Source of the DNA: Oscillospiraceae bacterium
GTDB lineage: Bacteria > Bacillota > Clostridia > Oscillospirales > Ruminococcaceae
Length of the DNA stretch: 49,481 nucleotides
Assembly (NCBI GenBank): GCA_022770625.1
Contig: JALEHK010000067.1
Location: 1 to 49,481, forward strand
Direction: 5' to 3'
Shown: in pieces, positions 24,538 through 33,255 of the stretch
How positions within the stretch are numbered: the first letter of the stretch is position 1
Layout: each line of letters opens with the position of its first letter
Made by a program: the position numbers and the translations under genes
The notes under the pieces: generated by a model
What the model saw: only the letters and a program-made list of their open reading frames with translations
Databases searched by the model: none
What the model was told of the DNA's origin: nothing

Positions 24538-26045
24538 ATGAATAAGCTGAAAAAATCATTGCCGCCGCTTTGTGCGCATTGGTCGCCGCTGTTTCCGCGG
24601 TCATGCCGGTATCGGCCGTTGAAAAAGACGGTATGGTCTACGGCACGATGAAGATCCCCTATGCGGAATTTTACGCAGGCGAAGGTACGTCCGAAGTTGA
24701 CGCAGTAACTTCCGCGACCGACGCAAAGTGGAAAAAAGAAGCACTGGTCGGCGGAACCTATAACAACGGCGATCATCAGATTCTTGGCGTCATCTATAAC
24801 GTTGCCATTTCTTCTTCCGATCTGGCGGCTCTGGGCGAAAATAACTACGGCTTTGTTGAGAGCGACTCTGTTCCTGCGGCGTATAAGGAAGTAAGCGTAA
24901 AGGACGGAAAGGTTTCCTTCTCGGCGGTCAAAGGTTCTGCTGAAAAGATCTCGGGCGCTTCTGTTTCGTTTGCGACGTCCAGCAAATACGGCGATTATCA
25001 GGCTTCTTTCAAGGATCTTCCTTCGTTTGGCACGGTCTATGGCATCGTGATCCACACCAAAGAGGGCGGTGAGTACGCGATGCGCCATCTCGAAAACATC
25101 TGGAGAGGGAGCGAAGTCGCCTGGTCGGTCGGTGTCACCAAGACTGAAAAACACGGCAATACCCTGAGCTATAAGAACTACGAGGATATGATGGGGCAGA
25201 CGATCGATTCGTTCACCTTTATCACTGAAAACGGCAGCTATACGATGGACGCCGATCTTTATGTTCCCTACAAGTTTACCAATGAAACAAAGGTCGAAGG
25301 CGCGGCTTCCGGCAGTGGAAAGACCAGCGTTTCCCTCAGCGGCTATCCTTCTGATTACAAGAAAACCTACAGCGTAGAGGGACTGGACGCGGCTGTTTCC
25401 GGCAGCACCATTACCTACAAAAACGCAGTTCCCGGTTCGTACACCCTGACCGTTTCGGACGCAAAGGGCAAATATGCCGATGTGACCGCAACCTTTGTCC
25501 TTTCGACCGATGAAACTCCGGTCTCCTATAAGGACGGCAAGCTGGCGGCAGTATCCAGCGCGTCTGACGCCGCGAACTTTATCAAGAATATCGCAACGGT
25601 CAATGTAAACGGTACCGACTACGCCGCTTCCGGCAAACGCGCAGTCAAGATCGTTGCGGAGGATGGCAGCATCGATACCTCCGCAAAATCCGGTGAGACC
25701 GCGATCTTTACCGGAAACGATACCGTGACCGTAACCGCGACCGGCTACAACAATCCCGTAACCTTCACCATCGGCGCAGGTTCTTCTTCCGCTGAAGAGG
25801 TTAAACCTTCCGAAGATACCAAGCCCACAGGCAATCAGCCTGAAGCAACCGCTTCCAACGTTGTTTCGGCGGACAAGCCCACCGGTACTTCCGGTGCGTA
25901 CACCGTCAAGAAGGGCGACAGCCTCTGGTCGATCGCTAAGGAAAAGCTGGGCGATGGCGCACGCTATAACGAGATTGCCGAACTGAACGGCATCAAGACT
26001 CCTTCCAAGATCCAGCCCGGTCTGGTTCTGATCCTTCCCGCCTGA
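24538..26045 (+). CDS. Secreted Tp47-like protein with C-terminal LysM; frameshift in signal peptide
   Basis: The N-terminal part (from YGTMKIPYAEFYAGE through FDAVT-like DAVTSAT, YGFVESDSV, GTVYGIVIHTKEGG to MRHLENIW) resembles Treponema pallidum Tp47, a penicillin-binding surface lipoprotein. Ig-like and linker regions follow, then one LysM domain (YTVKKGDSLWSIAKEKLGDG) for peptidoglycan attachment. GAGGAGG lies 8 nt before ATG 24538, but the frame from that ATG is wrong: MNKLKK must continue as IIAAALCALVAAVSAVMPVSA, which needs seven A residues where the tract 24550-24555 has six. One inserted A restores a 502-aa protein with a normal signal peptide. Without it only a TTG at 24570 opens the frame. 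First gene of an operon with the flavin reductase. Confidence 0.75.
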
Positions 26046-26068
26046 TCGTAACGGAGGGATAAAAGCCG

Positions 26069-27481
26069 ATGCTCTTTTTGATCTCACTGATTCTGGCGCT
26101 CGTCTTTGCGGTCGGGTGCCGGAAAGTTATCAAAAAGCATCCTGTGTGGTTTTATACAGCGGCAGCGGTTCTTTCTCTGGCCGCCGCCGTCTTTCCTTCG
26201 AACAGGATGCCTTTTTTGATTTTCAGCCGCGCGTCCTTTGCGACCGGACTCTGGGCGATTGTCATGTGGATCGGCGCGCTTCCGAACGGTTCTAAGGGGA
26301 TCAAGGCGCTGATGCCGATCCGCGGCGAGCTTTCGATCATCGCGGCGATTCTGACCCTTGGTCACAATATCGGCTTCGGACGCACCTACTTTGTCCGGAT
26401 GTTCACGGGAGACGTCAATATGCCGGGATATCAGCGGGCGGCAGGCGTTCTTTCACTCTTCATGCTGCTGATTATGATCCCGCTGACGGTCATCTCTTTC
26501 CCGAAAGTCCGCCGGAAAATGGATCCCAAGCGTTGGAAGCAGGTTCAGCGGCTGGCCTATCTTTTCTATGACGCACTTTATCTGCACGTCATGCTCCTGA
26601 CCTATCCGCAGGCGCGTATGGGACGGTCGAGCGCGAGACTGAGCGTACTGGTGTACAGTCTGGTCTTTATCAGCTATGCAGTCATGCGGGTGCGCAAATA
26701 TCTGGTCGTCCGCAAAAAGCTCCCGGCAGGAGTCAAGATGAACAGCGTCTGCGCGGCGGTTTTCGCTGTACTGACGGCGGCGCTCGTGGTTCCCGCCGGA
26801 ATGACGGCGGTACCGGTCGCGGCTGTTCAGGAAACTGCGGAGGTTTCCGAAGAGATTCCTGAGCCTGAAGAGTCGGACGCAGCTGAAAAATCCTCCGAGG
26901 AAGTTTCTGAAGAAACATCGGAGGAAAGCCAAGAACCGCACGAAGAATCGTCCGAAGAGACGAGCGAGGAAGCGGAAGAGTCCTCTGAAGAGGTTGTAGA
27001 GGAAAGCTCGGAAGAAGCGAAAGAAGAGACTTCTTCTGAAGCAAGCAAGGAAAGTAAGCCGGAGTCAAAGCCCGCAGCTTCCGAAGCTGCTGCGGAGTCG
27101 AAATCTGTGTCTCAAGCGGCATCTCAGCCGGCGGAATCGAAACCCGCCGAATCGACGCCTGCTTCTTCGGAAGCACCCGCGTCTTCCGAAGCCGCTCCTG
27201 AACCCCAGTCGGTCTATATCGACGGCAGCTATTCGGTTTCCGCTTACGGTTACGACGGAACCGTTACAGTCACCGTCACGATCTCGGGCGATAGGATCAC
27301 TTCGATTTCTGCTTCGAGCGGGGAAAGTGATCTTTCCTACTTCAATTCGGCACGCGATACTGTGATTTCGCGGATCGTTTCCAGCCAGTCGGCCGGAGTG
27401 GACGGCGTATCCGGAGCAACCTATTCGTCCAACGCGATCAAGCAGGCCGTTTCGTCAGCACTCGCGCAGGCTAAGCGGTAA
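26069..27481 (+). CDS. Ferric-reductase-like membrane protein fused to a covalent-FMN domain
   Basis: A 470-aa protein. Residues 1 to about 250 form about six to seven membrane helices resembling ferric-reductase-like/MsrQ-type heme membrane proteins, with candidate heme ligands H99 (LGHNIGF) and H173 (YLHVMLL). Residues about 251-382 are a flexible S/E- then S/A/P-rich linker. Residues about 383-470 are an FMN_bind domain with the flavinylation motif DGVSGATYSS. Electrons could pass from heme to covalently held FMN outside the membrane, e.g. to reduce ferric iron. GGAGGGAT precedes the ATG, 23 bp after the Tp47-like gene, so it is co-transcribed under the GTTAG-N6-CTAAC operators. Confidence 0.85.
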   Translation: MLFLISLILALVFAVGCRKVIKKHPVWFYTAAAVLSLAAAVFPSNRMPFLIFSRASFATGLWAIVMWIGALPNGSKGIKALMPIRGELSIIAAILTLGHNIGFGRTYFVRMFTGDVNMPGYQRAAGVLSLFMLLIMIPLTVISFPKVRRKMDPKRWKQVQRLAYLFYDALYLHVMLLTYPQARMGRSSARLSVLVYSLVFISYAVMRVRKYLVVRKKLPAGVKMNSVCAAVFAVLTAALVVPAGMTAVPVAAVQETAEVSEEIPEPEESDAAEKSSEEVSEETSEESQEPHEESSEETSEEAEESSEEVVEESSEEAKEETSSEASKESKPESKPAASEAAAESKSVSQAASQPAESKPAESTPASSEAPASSEAAPEPQSVYIDGSYSVSAYGYDGTVTVTVTISGDRITSISASSGESDLSYFNSARDTVISRIVSSQSAGVDGVSGATYSSNAIKQAVSSALAQAKR

Positions 27482-27488
27482 TATTTGA

Positions 27489-27640
27489 GTCAAGCCTTTT
27501 TAAGGTTTGTAGGTGTCAAGAGGGCAAAACCCTCCGCTTGCACGCAAAACCGATATTTGAGGAGTTTTCAAAGCTTCCAAAATGTTCCGGTTTACATCGT
27601 TCCGCGCAGCGGAACCCAAAATATAATCCAAAAATAAAAG
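27489..27640 (+). repeat. Dispersed intergenic repeat, copy B
   Basis: Aligns with 4945-5100, including the exact palindrome GTTCCGCGCAGCGGAAC (27599-27615). It lies between the reductase gene and a terminator. No coding content. Confidence 0.75.
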
Positions 27641-27681
27641 ATGCCTGTGATTCCATTGCCGATGGAAATCACAGGCATTTC
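27638..27681. terminator. Bidirectional terminator between the flavin reductase and GH25 genes
   Basis: A long stem ATGCCTGTGATTCCAT / ATGGAAATCACAGGCAT (one bulge) with A-rich left and T-rich right flanks serves both converging genes. Confidence 0.85.
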
Positions 27682-27729
27682 GTTTTCAGATGACGTTTTT
27701 GAAACAGTTTACGCGCTCATGCGGGCGTT

Positions 27730-29241
27730 TCACTCGCCGAAATAGAGATTCAGGTCAACCTGTCCGTCAATCCCGTCTACCGTACCGGAAGCGGTATACT
27801 GCCACATCGAGAAGGAATAGGGGAAGAAAGGCGTTTTATAATACTGCGCCAGCCAGATCCCATAGTCGGACGCGATTTTTTCGTAGTCGATCTTGGACAT
27901 ATAGTAGGCAGTGTTGCCGTAGATCATCGGCGTATAACCCGCTTCTTTGATCCGGTCGCAGAAAGCGGCGGCGACTTCTGCTCGCTGGGAGGAGGTAAGG
28001 TCGTTGGCACGCGCGTCTTCGTCCAGAATCTCCATATCGTACACGACCGGCATCGTCACACCTCTTCCATCGATCAGCGAAAGAACATAGTCCGCTTCCT
28101 CGACCGCTTCGTCGGCGGTAATGGCCTGAGAGAAGAAATAGACGCCTGCTTCCAGTCCGTTTTCGACTGCGCGGGTGATATTCCCTTCGTAGCAGCTGTC
28201 GGTGACGAGATCGCCGGTACCGTAGCCGCGGTAGCCGCAGCGGATCATTGCAAAATCAACACCGTCGGCTTTGACTTTTGCCCAGTCGATCTCTCCCTGA
28301 TGATAGGAAATATCGACCCCGAGCATCGAATGGCGGGCGCCTTCCGGCTGATAGGAGGGGCGTCCGTTTTCCCATTTGAGGGCGGAAAAGTCGTAGCTGT
28401 TTTTCGGAAGGGAATCGTCGATCTCGGCGTAATGAACCGACGTATCCTTATAAACGATCCGGTCGTCGAAAAATTCCTGAATAAACTCGGCCGAGAGGTT
28501 ATATTTGGCGACGTAGTAAGCGAAGGTATCAAACGGGATCGAGGTTTTGGAAAGCTCGTCCAGCTGTGCCTGTGCCGACTTCGCTTCTGCCTGAGCGCCC
28601 TTGACCGACTGGTCGGCTTCCTGAACGGTCATTCGTGTCTGGATGTAGTTCAAGCCGAGCGCACCGAGGGTAACGACGTTGGTGATGGCGAGAAGGCTCG
28701 CAAGTACCGGAGCCAGACGGAATTTTGGACGCTGGCGACTGCGTTCGACCCGAGCCAATCGTTTTTCCCGCTTTTTCTGTGCGCGGAGTGTTCGTTTATC
28801 CGCTGGGGGGATTTTGACGGGCGGAAGCTGACCGCCGCTTCCGGAGCCGGCCGAAGGACGGGCAGGGGAAGCAGGACGGCGGGGAGAATTGCCGGAAGAA
28901 GCGCGTCTGGTTCCGACGTTGGAAGAGCCGCGGGGGACAGAAGTTGATTTTCTGGGAACGGCAGGGATCACGACCGTCTGTTCGTTGGTATCCTCCGGAA
29001 GAGGATCGCAAGATGGGGAGGGGACGCTGCTTAAGATCCGCGTGGCTTCCGAATCTTCGTATCCGGAAGGCTCCAGATCGTCAGGAACCGAATTCAGTTC
29101 CTGAGTCAGCGCATCCAGTTCCGCCATCAGACCTTTTTCGTCCTCCTGCTGTTTTTTCTCAGCCTCCGCTTCCGCGCGGATGCTGTCGAGGTCAATATTG
29201 AAGTCCCACTCGCCCGAGGGGTCATTGATTTCTTTTGGCAT
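27730..29241 (-). CDS. Membrane-anchored GH25 lysozyme
   Basis: A 503-aa type II membrane protein. A long charged and Pro/Ser-rich cytoplasmic part (1 to about 170) with a basic segment (KRTLRAQKKREKRLARVERSRQR) precedes one membrane helix (about 180-200, LAPVLASLLAITNVVTLGALGL) and a short coiled coil. The GH25 muramidase domain (about 310-503) has GVDISYHQGEIDW, FAMIRCGYRGYGTG, YFFSQA, the catalytic-type acids in PVVYDMEI and MWQYTASGTVDGI. It would cut the peptidoglycan glycan strand from the membrane side. GAGGG is 8 nt before the ATG. Confidence 0.88.
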   Translation of the reverse strand: MPKEINDPSGEWDFNIDLDSIRAEAEAEKKQQEDEKGLMAELDALTQELNSVPDDLEPSGYEDSEATRILSSVPSPSCDPLPEDTNEQTVVIPAVPRKSTSVPRGSSNVGTRRASSGNSPRRPASPARPSAGSGSGGQLPPVKIPPADKRTLRAQKKREKRLARVERSRQRPKFRLAPVLASLLAITNVVTLGALGLNYIQTRMTVQEADQSVKGAQAEAKSAQAQLDELSKTSIPFDTFAYYVAKYNLSAEFIQEFFDDRIVYKDTSVHYAEIDDSLPKNSYDFSALKWENGRPSYQPEGARHSMLGVDISYHQGEIDWAKVKADGVDFAMIRCGYRGYGTGDLVTDSCYEGNITRAVENGLEAGVYFFSQAITADEAVEEADYVLSLIDGRGVTMPVVYDMEILDEDARANDLTSSQRAEVAAAFCDRIKEAGYTPMIYGNTAYYMSKIDYEKIASDYGIWLAQYYKTPFFPYSFSMWQYTASGTVDGIDGQVDLNLYFGE

Positions 29242-29259
29242 TAAGGATTCCCTCTTTTC

Positions 29260-29304
29260 TTATGAAAAAGTTTCTCATGAAAAGGTTTCTGTTGAAAAGG
29301 CGTC
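29260..29304 (-). repeat. 15-bp tandem repeat, 3 units
   Basis: Three imperfect 15-bp units of type TNATGAAAAAGTTTC lie in the leader of the GH25 gene. The reverse complement resembles the 15-bp units at 44141-44200. Confidence 0.4.
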
Positions 29305-29343
29305 TTAGAAACATCCGGCGCTTACAGAGCCGAATACTTCTTT

Positions 29344-29372
29344 ATTATATAGGATTCGACCTCTTTTGGCAA
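29344..29372 (-). promoter_or_regulatory. Promoter of the GH25 gene
   Basis: Minus-strand TTGCCA and TATAAT with a 17-bp spacer; back to back with the marR promoter. Confidence 0.7.
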
Positions 29373-29380
29373 TAGCGGGC

Positions 29381-29439
29381 TTGACAATGGGAAAGAAGAT
29401 GCTATAATGGTTTGTAAGCGAACAGTTCTGATTAGAACT
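29381..29439 (+). promoter_or_regulatory. Promoter and palindromic operator of the marR-MATE operon
   Basis: TTGACA (29381-29386) and TATAAT (29403-29408) with a 16-bp spacer are followed by the palindrome AGTTCT-GATT-AGAACT (29424-29439), just downstream of the transcription start. A likely autoregulatory site for the MarR protein. Confidence 0.7.
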
Positions 29440-29484
29440 TTTTGAAAGAAGGGAAGCCGTCTGGAAAATATATCTGATTTCCTG

Positions 29485-29934
29485 ATGGGGATGCGCCGGA
29501 TCGTCCGGTTTCAGGAAAGCCTGCTCAAAGAAACCGGTCAGCGGTTCGGGCTGACGCTTTGCGAAACGACGATATTGGCCTTTTTGTACAACAATCCCGA
29601 GTACGATACCGCCGCCGATATTGTTCAGCTGCGGATGCTCTCCAAGGGAAACGTTTCGTCGGCGGTCGAAAGCCTGCTGCAAAAAAATCTGCTTGAAAAG
29701 CATCAGGACGTTTCCGATCGTCGGGTGTATCATCTGTCGCTGACCGAAACCGCCGCACCTGTTTCCGACGCGATCAAGGAGGTCAACGCGGCGATCGAAC
29801 GGAAGGTGTTTCAAGGGATCAGTCCAGAGGAACGGGCGATGATCGAAGCGGTCAACGTCAGGATCAGCCGGAATATGAACACGCTGAACGAAACGAAAAA
29901 TGAAGCTGAAAGGAAAGGAATTTGCAAAAAATGA
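29485..29934 (+). CDS. MarR-family transcriptional regulator
   Basis: A 149-aa (or 157-aa) winged-helix repressor with TAADIVQLRMLSKGNVSSAVESLLQKNLLEK as recognition region and DRRVYHLSLTE as wing. ATG 29485 has no ribosome site, whereas GGGAAG at 29451-29456 sits close before an in-frame CTG at 29461, which would add LENISDFL to the first helix. The true start may therefore be CTG. It probably represses itself and the MATE gene, which starts inside its stop codon (ATGA overlap at 29931). Confidence 0.85.
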   Translation: MGMRRIVRFQESLLKETGQRFGLTLCETTILAFLYNNPEYDTAADIVQLRMLSKGNVSSAVESLLQKNLLEKHQDVSDRRVYHLSLTETAAPVSDAIKEVNAAIERKVFQGISPEERAMIEAVNVRISRNMNTLNETKNEAERKGICKK

Positions 29935-31295
29935 ATAAAGAAAAAAATTTTCTGGCAACCGAGCCGGTAGGAAAGCTGCTGATGCGGCTGGCGCTTCCGA
30001 CGCTTGCCGCCCAGCTGATCAATATGCTCTACAATATTGTTGATCGGATCTATATCGGTCACATTCGGGAGGTCGGCGCGGCGGCGCTGACCGGCGTAGG
30101 GGTCTGTATGCCGCTGATTATGATTGTATCGGCGTTCGCGGCACTGATCGGGTACGGTGGAAGCCCACGCGCATCGATCTTTATGGGGCAGGATAAAAAA
30201 GAGGACGCCGAAAAGGTCCTTGGGAACTGCTTTACCGCTCAGCTGATCGTATCAGCGGTGCTGACGGCGGTGCTTCTGCTGTTCGGGCGTTCGCTGCTGC
30301 TTTCTTTTGGTGCGAGTGAAAACACGATCGACTACGCTACTGCATATATGAACATCTACGCGATCGGCACGGTCTTTGTTCAGCTCACCCTCGGGATGAA
30401 CGCCTTCATCACGGCGCAGGGCTTTGCCAAGACCGGTATGTTTTCGGTTCTGATCGGCGCGGTCGCCAACATCATCTTCGACCCGATCTTTATCTTCCTT
30501 TTCGATATGGGCGTAAGAGGCGCGGCGCTTGCGACAATCCTTTCCCAGGCGCTTTCCTGCATCTGGGTCTTGTCCTTCCTCTTCGGGAAAAAGACCGGCT
30601 TAAAGATCCGCCGGAAAAACCTTGCGCTTAAACCGGCGGTCATCCTTCCCTGTCTGGCGCTCGGCCTTGCGAATTTTATCATGCAGGCCAGCGAAAGCGT
30701 GATCTCGGTCTGCTTCAACTCTTCGCTTCTTCGCTATGGCGGGGACATTGCGGTCGGCGCGATGACCATTCTCACCAGTGTTATGCAGTTTGCACTCCTT
30801 CCGCTTCAGGGACTGGGGCAGGGGTCGCAGCCGATCATGAGCTATAACTTCGGCGCCAAGAACGCTTCCCGCGTCCGTGCAACCTATAAATTGCTGCTCA
30901 AGCTGAGCCTCGGCTACTCGCTTCTTCTCTGGGCGGCGGTCATGATCTTCCCGCAGGTTTTTGCTTCGGTCTTTACCTCGGACGCCGAACTCATTGCCTT
31001 TACCGCAAAAGCCATGCGCGCTTATTTCGCGGTGCTCTTTATCTTCGGCATCCAGATTTCCTGCCAGATGGCGTTTACCTCGCTCGGAGAAGCGAAGGCG
31101 TCGATCATGGTCGCGGTCACGAGAAAGTTTATCCTTCTGATCCCGCTGATTTATCTGATGCCGCATATCTTTTCCGCCGACAAGACGATGGCAGTTTATA
31201 TGGCGGAGCCGGTCGCCGATTTTCTGGCGGTCACCTTCACCATCCTCCTCTTCCGTTTTCAGTTCAAACGCGCGCTGAAAAAAATAGAAGACTGA
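29931..31295 (+). CDS. MATE-family efflux transporter
   Basis: A 454-aa transporter with 12 membrane segments, LALPTLAAQLINMLYNIVDRIYIGHI in repeat 1 and LPLQGLGQGSQPIMSYNFGAKNASRVR in repeat 2, typical of the MepA-like branch. AAGGAA precedes ATG 29931, which overlaps the marR stop, so expression is coupled to the regulator. MarR-MATE (MepR-MepA-like) pairs export drugs or dyes in other Firmicutes. The substrate here is unknown. Confidence 0.92.
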   Translation: MNKEKNFLATEPVGKLLMRLALPTLAAQLINMLYNIVDRIYIGHIREVGAAALTGVGVCMPLIMIVSAFAALIGYGGSPRASIFMGQDKKEDAEKVLGNCFTAQLIVSAVLTAVLLLFGRSLLLSFGASENTIDYATAYMNIYAIGTVFVQLTLGMNAFITAQGFAKTGMFSVLIGAVANIIFDPIFIFLFDMGVRGAALATILSQALSCIWVLSFLFGKKTGLKIRRKNLALKPAVILPCLALGLANFIMQASESVISVCFNSSLLRYGGDIAVGAMTILTSVMQFALLPLQGLGQGSQPIMSYNFGAKNASRVRATYKLLLKLSLGYSLLLWAAVMIFPQVFASVFTSDAELIAFTAKAMRAYFAVLFIFGIQISCQMAFTSLGEAKASIMVAVTRKFILLIPLIYLMPHIFSADKTMAVYMAEPVADFLAVTFTILLFRFQFKRALKKIED

Positions 31296-31323
31296 TTCCT
31301 TTGACGTTTCGCTTGTGAAACGC

Positions 31324-31370
31324 GGCATCCCGTCGTATCCGCTTTCCGGACGGCGGGATGTTCTTGTTTA
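31324..31370 (+). terminator. Intrinsic terminator after the MATE gene
   Basis: CATCCCGTCG pairs with CGGCGGGATG, followed by TTCTTGTTT. Confidence 0.75.
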
Positions 31371-31414
31371 TACAAAACGTTTTATACAAAACGCGCGCAA
31401 TGTCTAAAAAGGGC

Positions 31415-31443
31415 TTGCAATCTTTCTTTCGATATCGTATAAT
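31415..31443 (+). promoter_or_regulatory. Promoter of the tsaE operon
   Basis: TTGCAA and TATAAT with a 17-bp spacer, about 105 bp before tsaE. Confidence 0.75.
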
Positions 31444-31547
31444 AAAATTGTATTCCCAAAAAGGACTGGAAAGCGCTTTTTGGGCCGGTTTCTTTTAAGG
31501 AAAGCGAATATTGTTTAACCATATAAAAAGGACAGGTTTTTTCCCTT

Positions 31548-32000
31548 ATGATGAAATTTGAATCCCATTCTGCGGCGGAGACGGAAGCGGTCGGTGAGAA
31601 GTTTGCCCGGATGCTCCGCCCCGGAAATGTTGTCGCCTTTTTAGGCGGGCTTGGGGCAGGCAAAACTGCTTTTACCCGCGGGATGGCGCGCACCCTTGCA
31701 CCCGACGCGGACGTTTCGAGTCCGACCTTTGCACTGGTCAACGACTACGGCGGGAAGATCCCGTTCTGGCATTTCGATATGTACCGGATCAAAACGATGG
31801 ATGACCTTTACTCGACTGGATTTTTCGATTATCTGGAGATGGGCGGGATTCTAGCGGTCGAATGGAGCGAAAACATTGCCGGAGCGCTTCCTGAGGGAAC
31901 GATCTTTGTCCGTATCATTCCGACCGGCGAAAACGACCGGGAGATCCGGATCGGTTCGGATGTTTTTTCCGGTGAATCCGAAAAGGAGGGAAAAGCGTGA
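31548..32000 (+). CDS. tsaE: tRNA threonylcarbamoyladenosine biosynthesis ATPase TsaE
   Basis: P-loop ATPase of the TsaBDE complex making t6A37 in ANN-decoding tRNAs. The 150-aa protein has Walker A GGLGAGKT, SSPTFALVNDY and FWHFDMYRI and the late VEWSENI motif. The ribosome site is weak (AAGGACAG about 13 nt upstream). tsaB starts within its stop codon. tsaD and rimI, frequent partners, are not here. Confidence 0.95.
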   Translation: MMKFESHSAAETEAVGEKFARMLRPGNVVAFLGGLGAGKTAFTRGMARTLAPDADVSSPTFALVNDYGGKIPFWHFDMYRIKTMDDLYSTGFFDYLEMGGILAVEWSENIAGALPEGTIFVRIIPTGENDREIRIGSDVFSGESEKEGKA

Positions 32001-32719
32001 AGCTGATCTGTCTTGAAACCTCGGCCAAAACCGCCTCTGCGGCGATCGTGACCGAAGGAAAGGTGCTCGGTCTGACCCAGATCACCGCAGGTCTGACCCA
32101 TTCCCAGACGGTTCTTCCGGCGCTCTCGTCTCTTTTAAGCGGCTGTTCGATGAGCATCGCCGACGCGGACGGGTTTGCCGTTTCAATCGGTCCCGGCTCG
32201 TTTACCGGCCTTCGGATCGGAATTTCCGCCGTCAAGGGTATGGCACAGGGAAGCGGGAAGAAATGCATCGGCGTTTCGACGCTGGAAGCGCTTGCCTATA
32301 ATTTTGCCGGGCTTTCCTATACCATCTGCCCGGTTATGGACGCCCGCTGCGGACAGGTCTACACCTCCCTTTTCTGGGCCAACGGCGGCGCACCGAAACG
32401 GCTCTGGGAGGATATGGCGATCCCGATCGAGACGCTTCGCGAAAAGCTTTCGTCGGTCGAGGGAGACGTCATGTTGGTTGGAGACGGCGCGGAACTGGCC
32501 TTTGCGGCGCTTTCCGCTGATCGTTCGGTACTGATCGCACCGCCCGCCCTTCGCTTCCAGTCGGCCGCATCGGTCGGTATGGCTTCGCTTCATCACTTGG
32601 AGACAGAAGAACTTTCCGATCCGGGAAGTCTGATGCCCGCTTATCTCCGCCTTCCGCAGGCGGAACGGGAGCTGCTCGCGCGGGAAGCCATGGTTAAAGC
32701 TGCGGCGAAGGCAAAATAA
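31997..32719 (+). CDS. tsaB: tRNA threonylcarbamoyladenosine biosynthesis protein TsaB
   Basis: ASKHA-fold partner of TsaD; it does not itself catalyse. 240 aa with LICLETSAKTASAAIV, TAGLTHSQTVLPALSSLL and the GPGSFTGLRIGISAVKGMA signature. GTG start overlapping the tsaE stop (GTGA) with AAAGGAGG upstream, so translation is coupled. Confidence 0.94.
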   Translation: MKLICLETSAKTASAAIVTEGKVLGLTQITAGLTHSQTVLPALSSLLSGCSMSIADADGFAVSIGPGSFTGLRIGISAVKGMAQGSGKKCIGVSTLEALAYNFAGLSYTICPVMDARCGQVYTSLFWANGGAPKRLWEDMAIPIETLREKLSSVEGDVMLVGDGAELAFAALSADRSVLIAPPALRFQSAASVGMASLHHLETEELSDPGSLMPAYLRLPQAERELLAREAMVKAAAKAK

Positions 32720-32755
32720 AACAGAAAATCAAATAAAAAGAGAGGATATACAGTT

Positions 32756-33205
32756 ATGCTGGCACTTGCATCGGATCACGGCGGTTTCGCCCTGAAACAG
32801 GAAGTAAAAAAACATCTCGACGAACAGGGGATCGCGTATAAGGATTTCGGCTGTAACGAAGAGGTCTCCTGCGATTACCCGGATATGGCTCTGCCTGCCT
32901 GCGACGCGGTCGTGAGCGGGGAGTGCGATAAGGCGCTCCTTTTCTGCGGCACCGGTATCGGCATCTCGATGGCCGCCAATAAGGTCAACGGCATCCGTGC
33001 CTGTGCGTGCAGTGACTATTTTTCCGCTAAATACACTCGCGCGCACAACGATGCAAACGCGCTCTGTCTCGGCGGAAGAGTCGTCGGCGCAGGACTGGCC
33101 TGTGAACTGGTCGATATCTTCCTTTCGACTCCGTTTGAAGGCGGACGCCACCAGAAACGGATCGATAAGCTGACCGAAATTGAAAAAAGAGAAAACGCCC
33201 GGTAA
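32756..33205 (+). CDS. rpiB: Ribose 5-phosphate isomerase B
   Basis: Interconverts ribose 5-phosphate and ribulose 5-phosphate in the pentose phosphate pathway. 149 aa with the LacAB/RpiB start [12 protein letters not shown], the active-site Cys in [23 protein letters not shown] and a C-terminal [17 protein letters not shown] precedes the ATG. In line with tsaEB and upp; the shared theme is nucleotide and tRNA supply. Confidence 0.95.
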   Translation: MLALASDHGGFALKQEVKKHLDEQGIAYKDFGCNEEVSCDYPDMALPACDAVVSGECDKALLFCGTGIGISMAANKVNGIRACACSDYFSAKYTRAHNDANALCLGGRVVGAGLACELVDIFLSTPFEGGRHQKRIDKLTEIEKRENAR

Positions 33206-33255
33206 CCTATTCCGGCGATCACGTTTATCACGATTATAAAGAAAGGCTGAAATTT

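Noticed and set aside
24498-26087. A 529-codon open frame antisense to the Tp47-like gene
   Set aside because: It would cover the operator and ribosome site of the real gene and has no start signals of its own; the plus strand carries clear domains.
26821-27215. Ser/Glu and Ser/Ala/Pro-rich stretch as a DNA repeat array
   Set aside because: The period is irregular and it is simply a low-complexity linker between the membrane and FMN domains of one protein.
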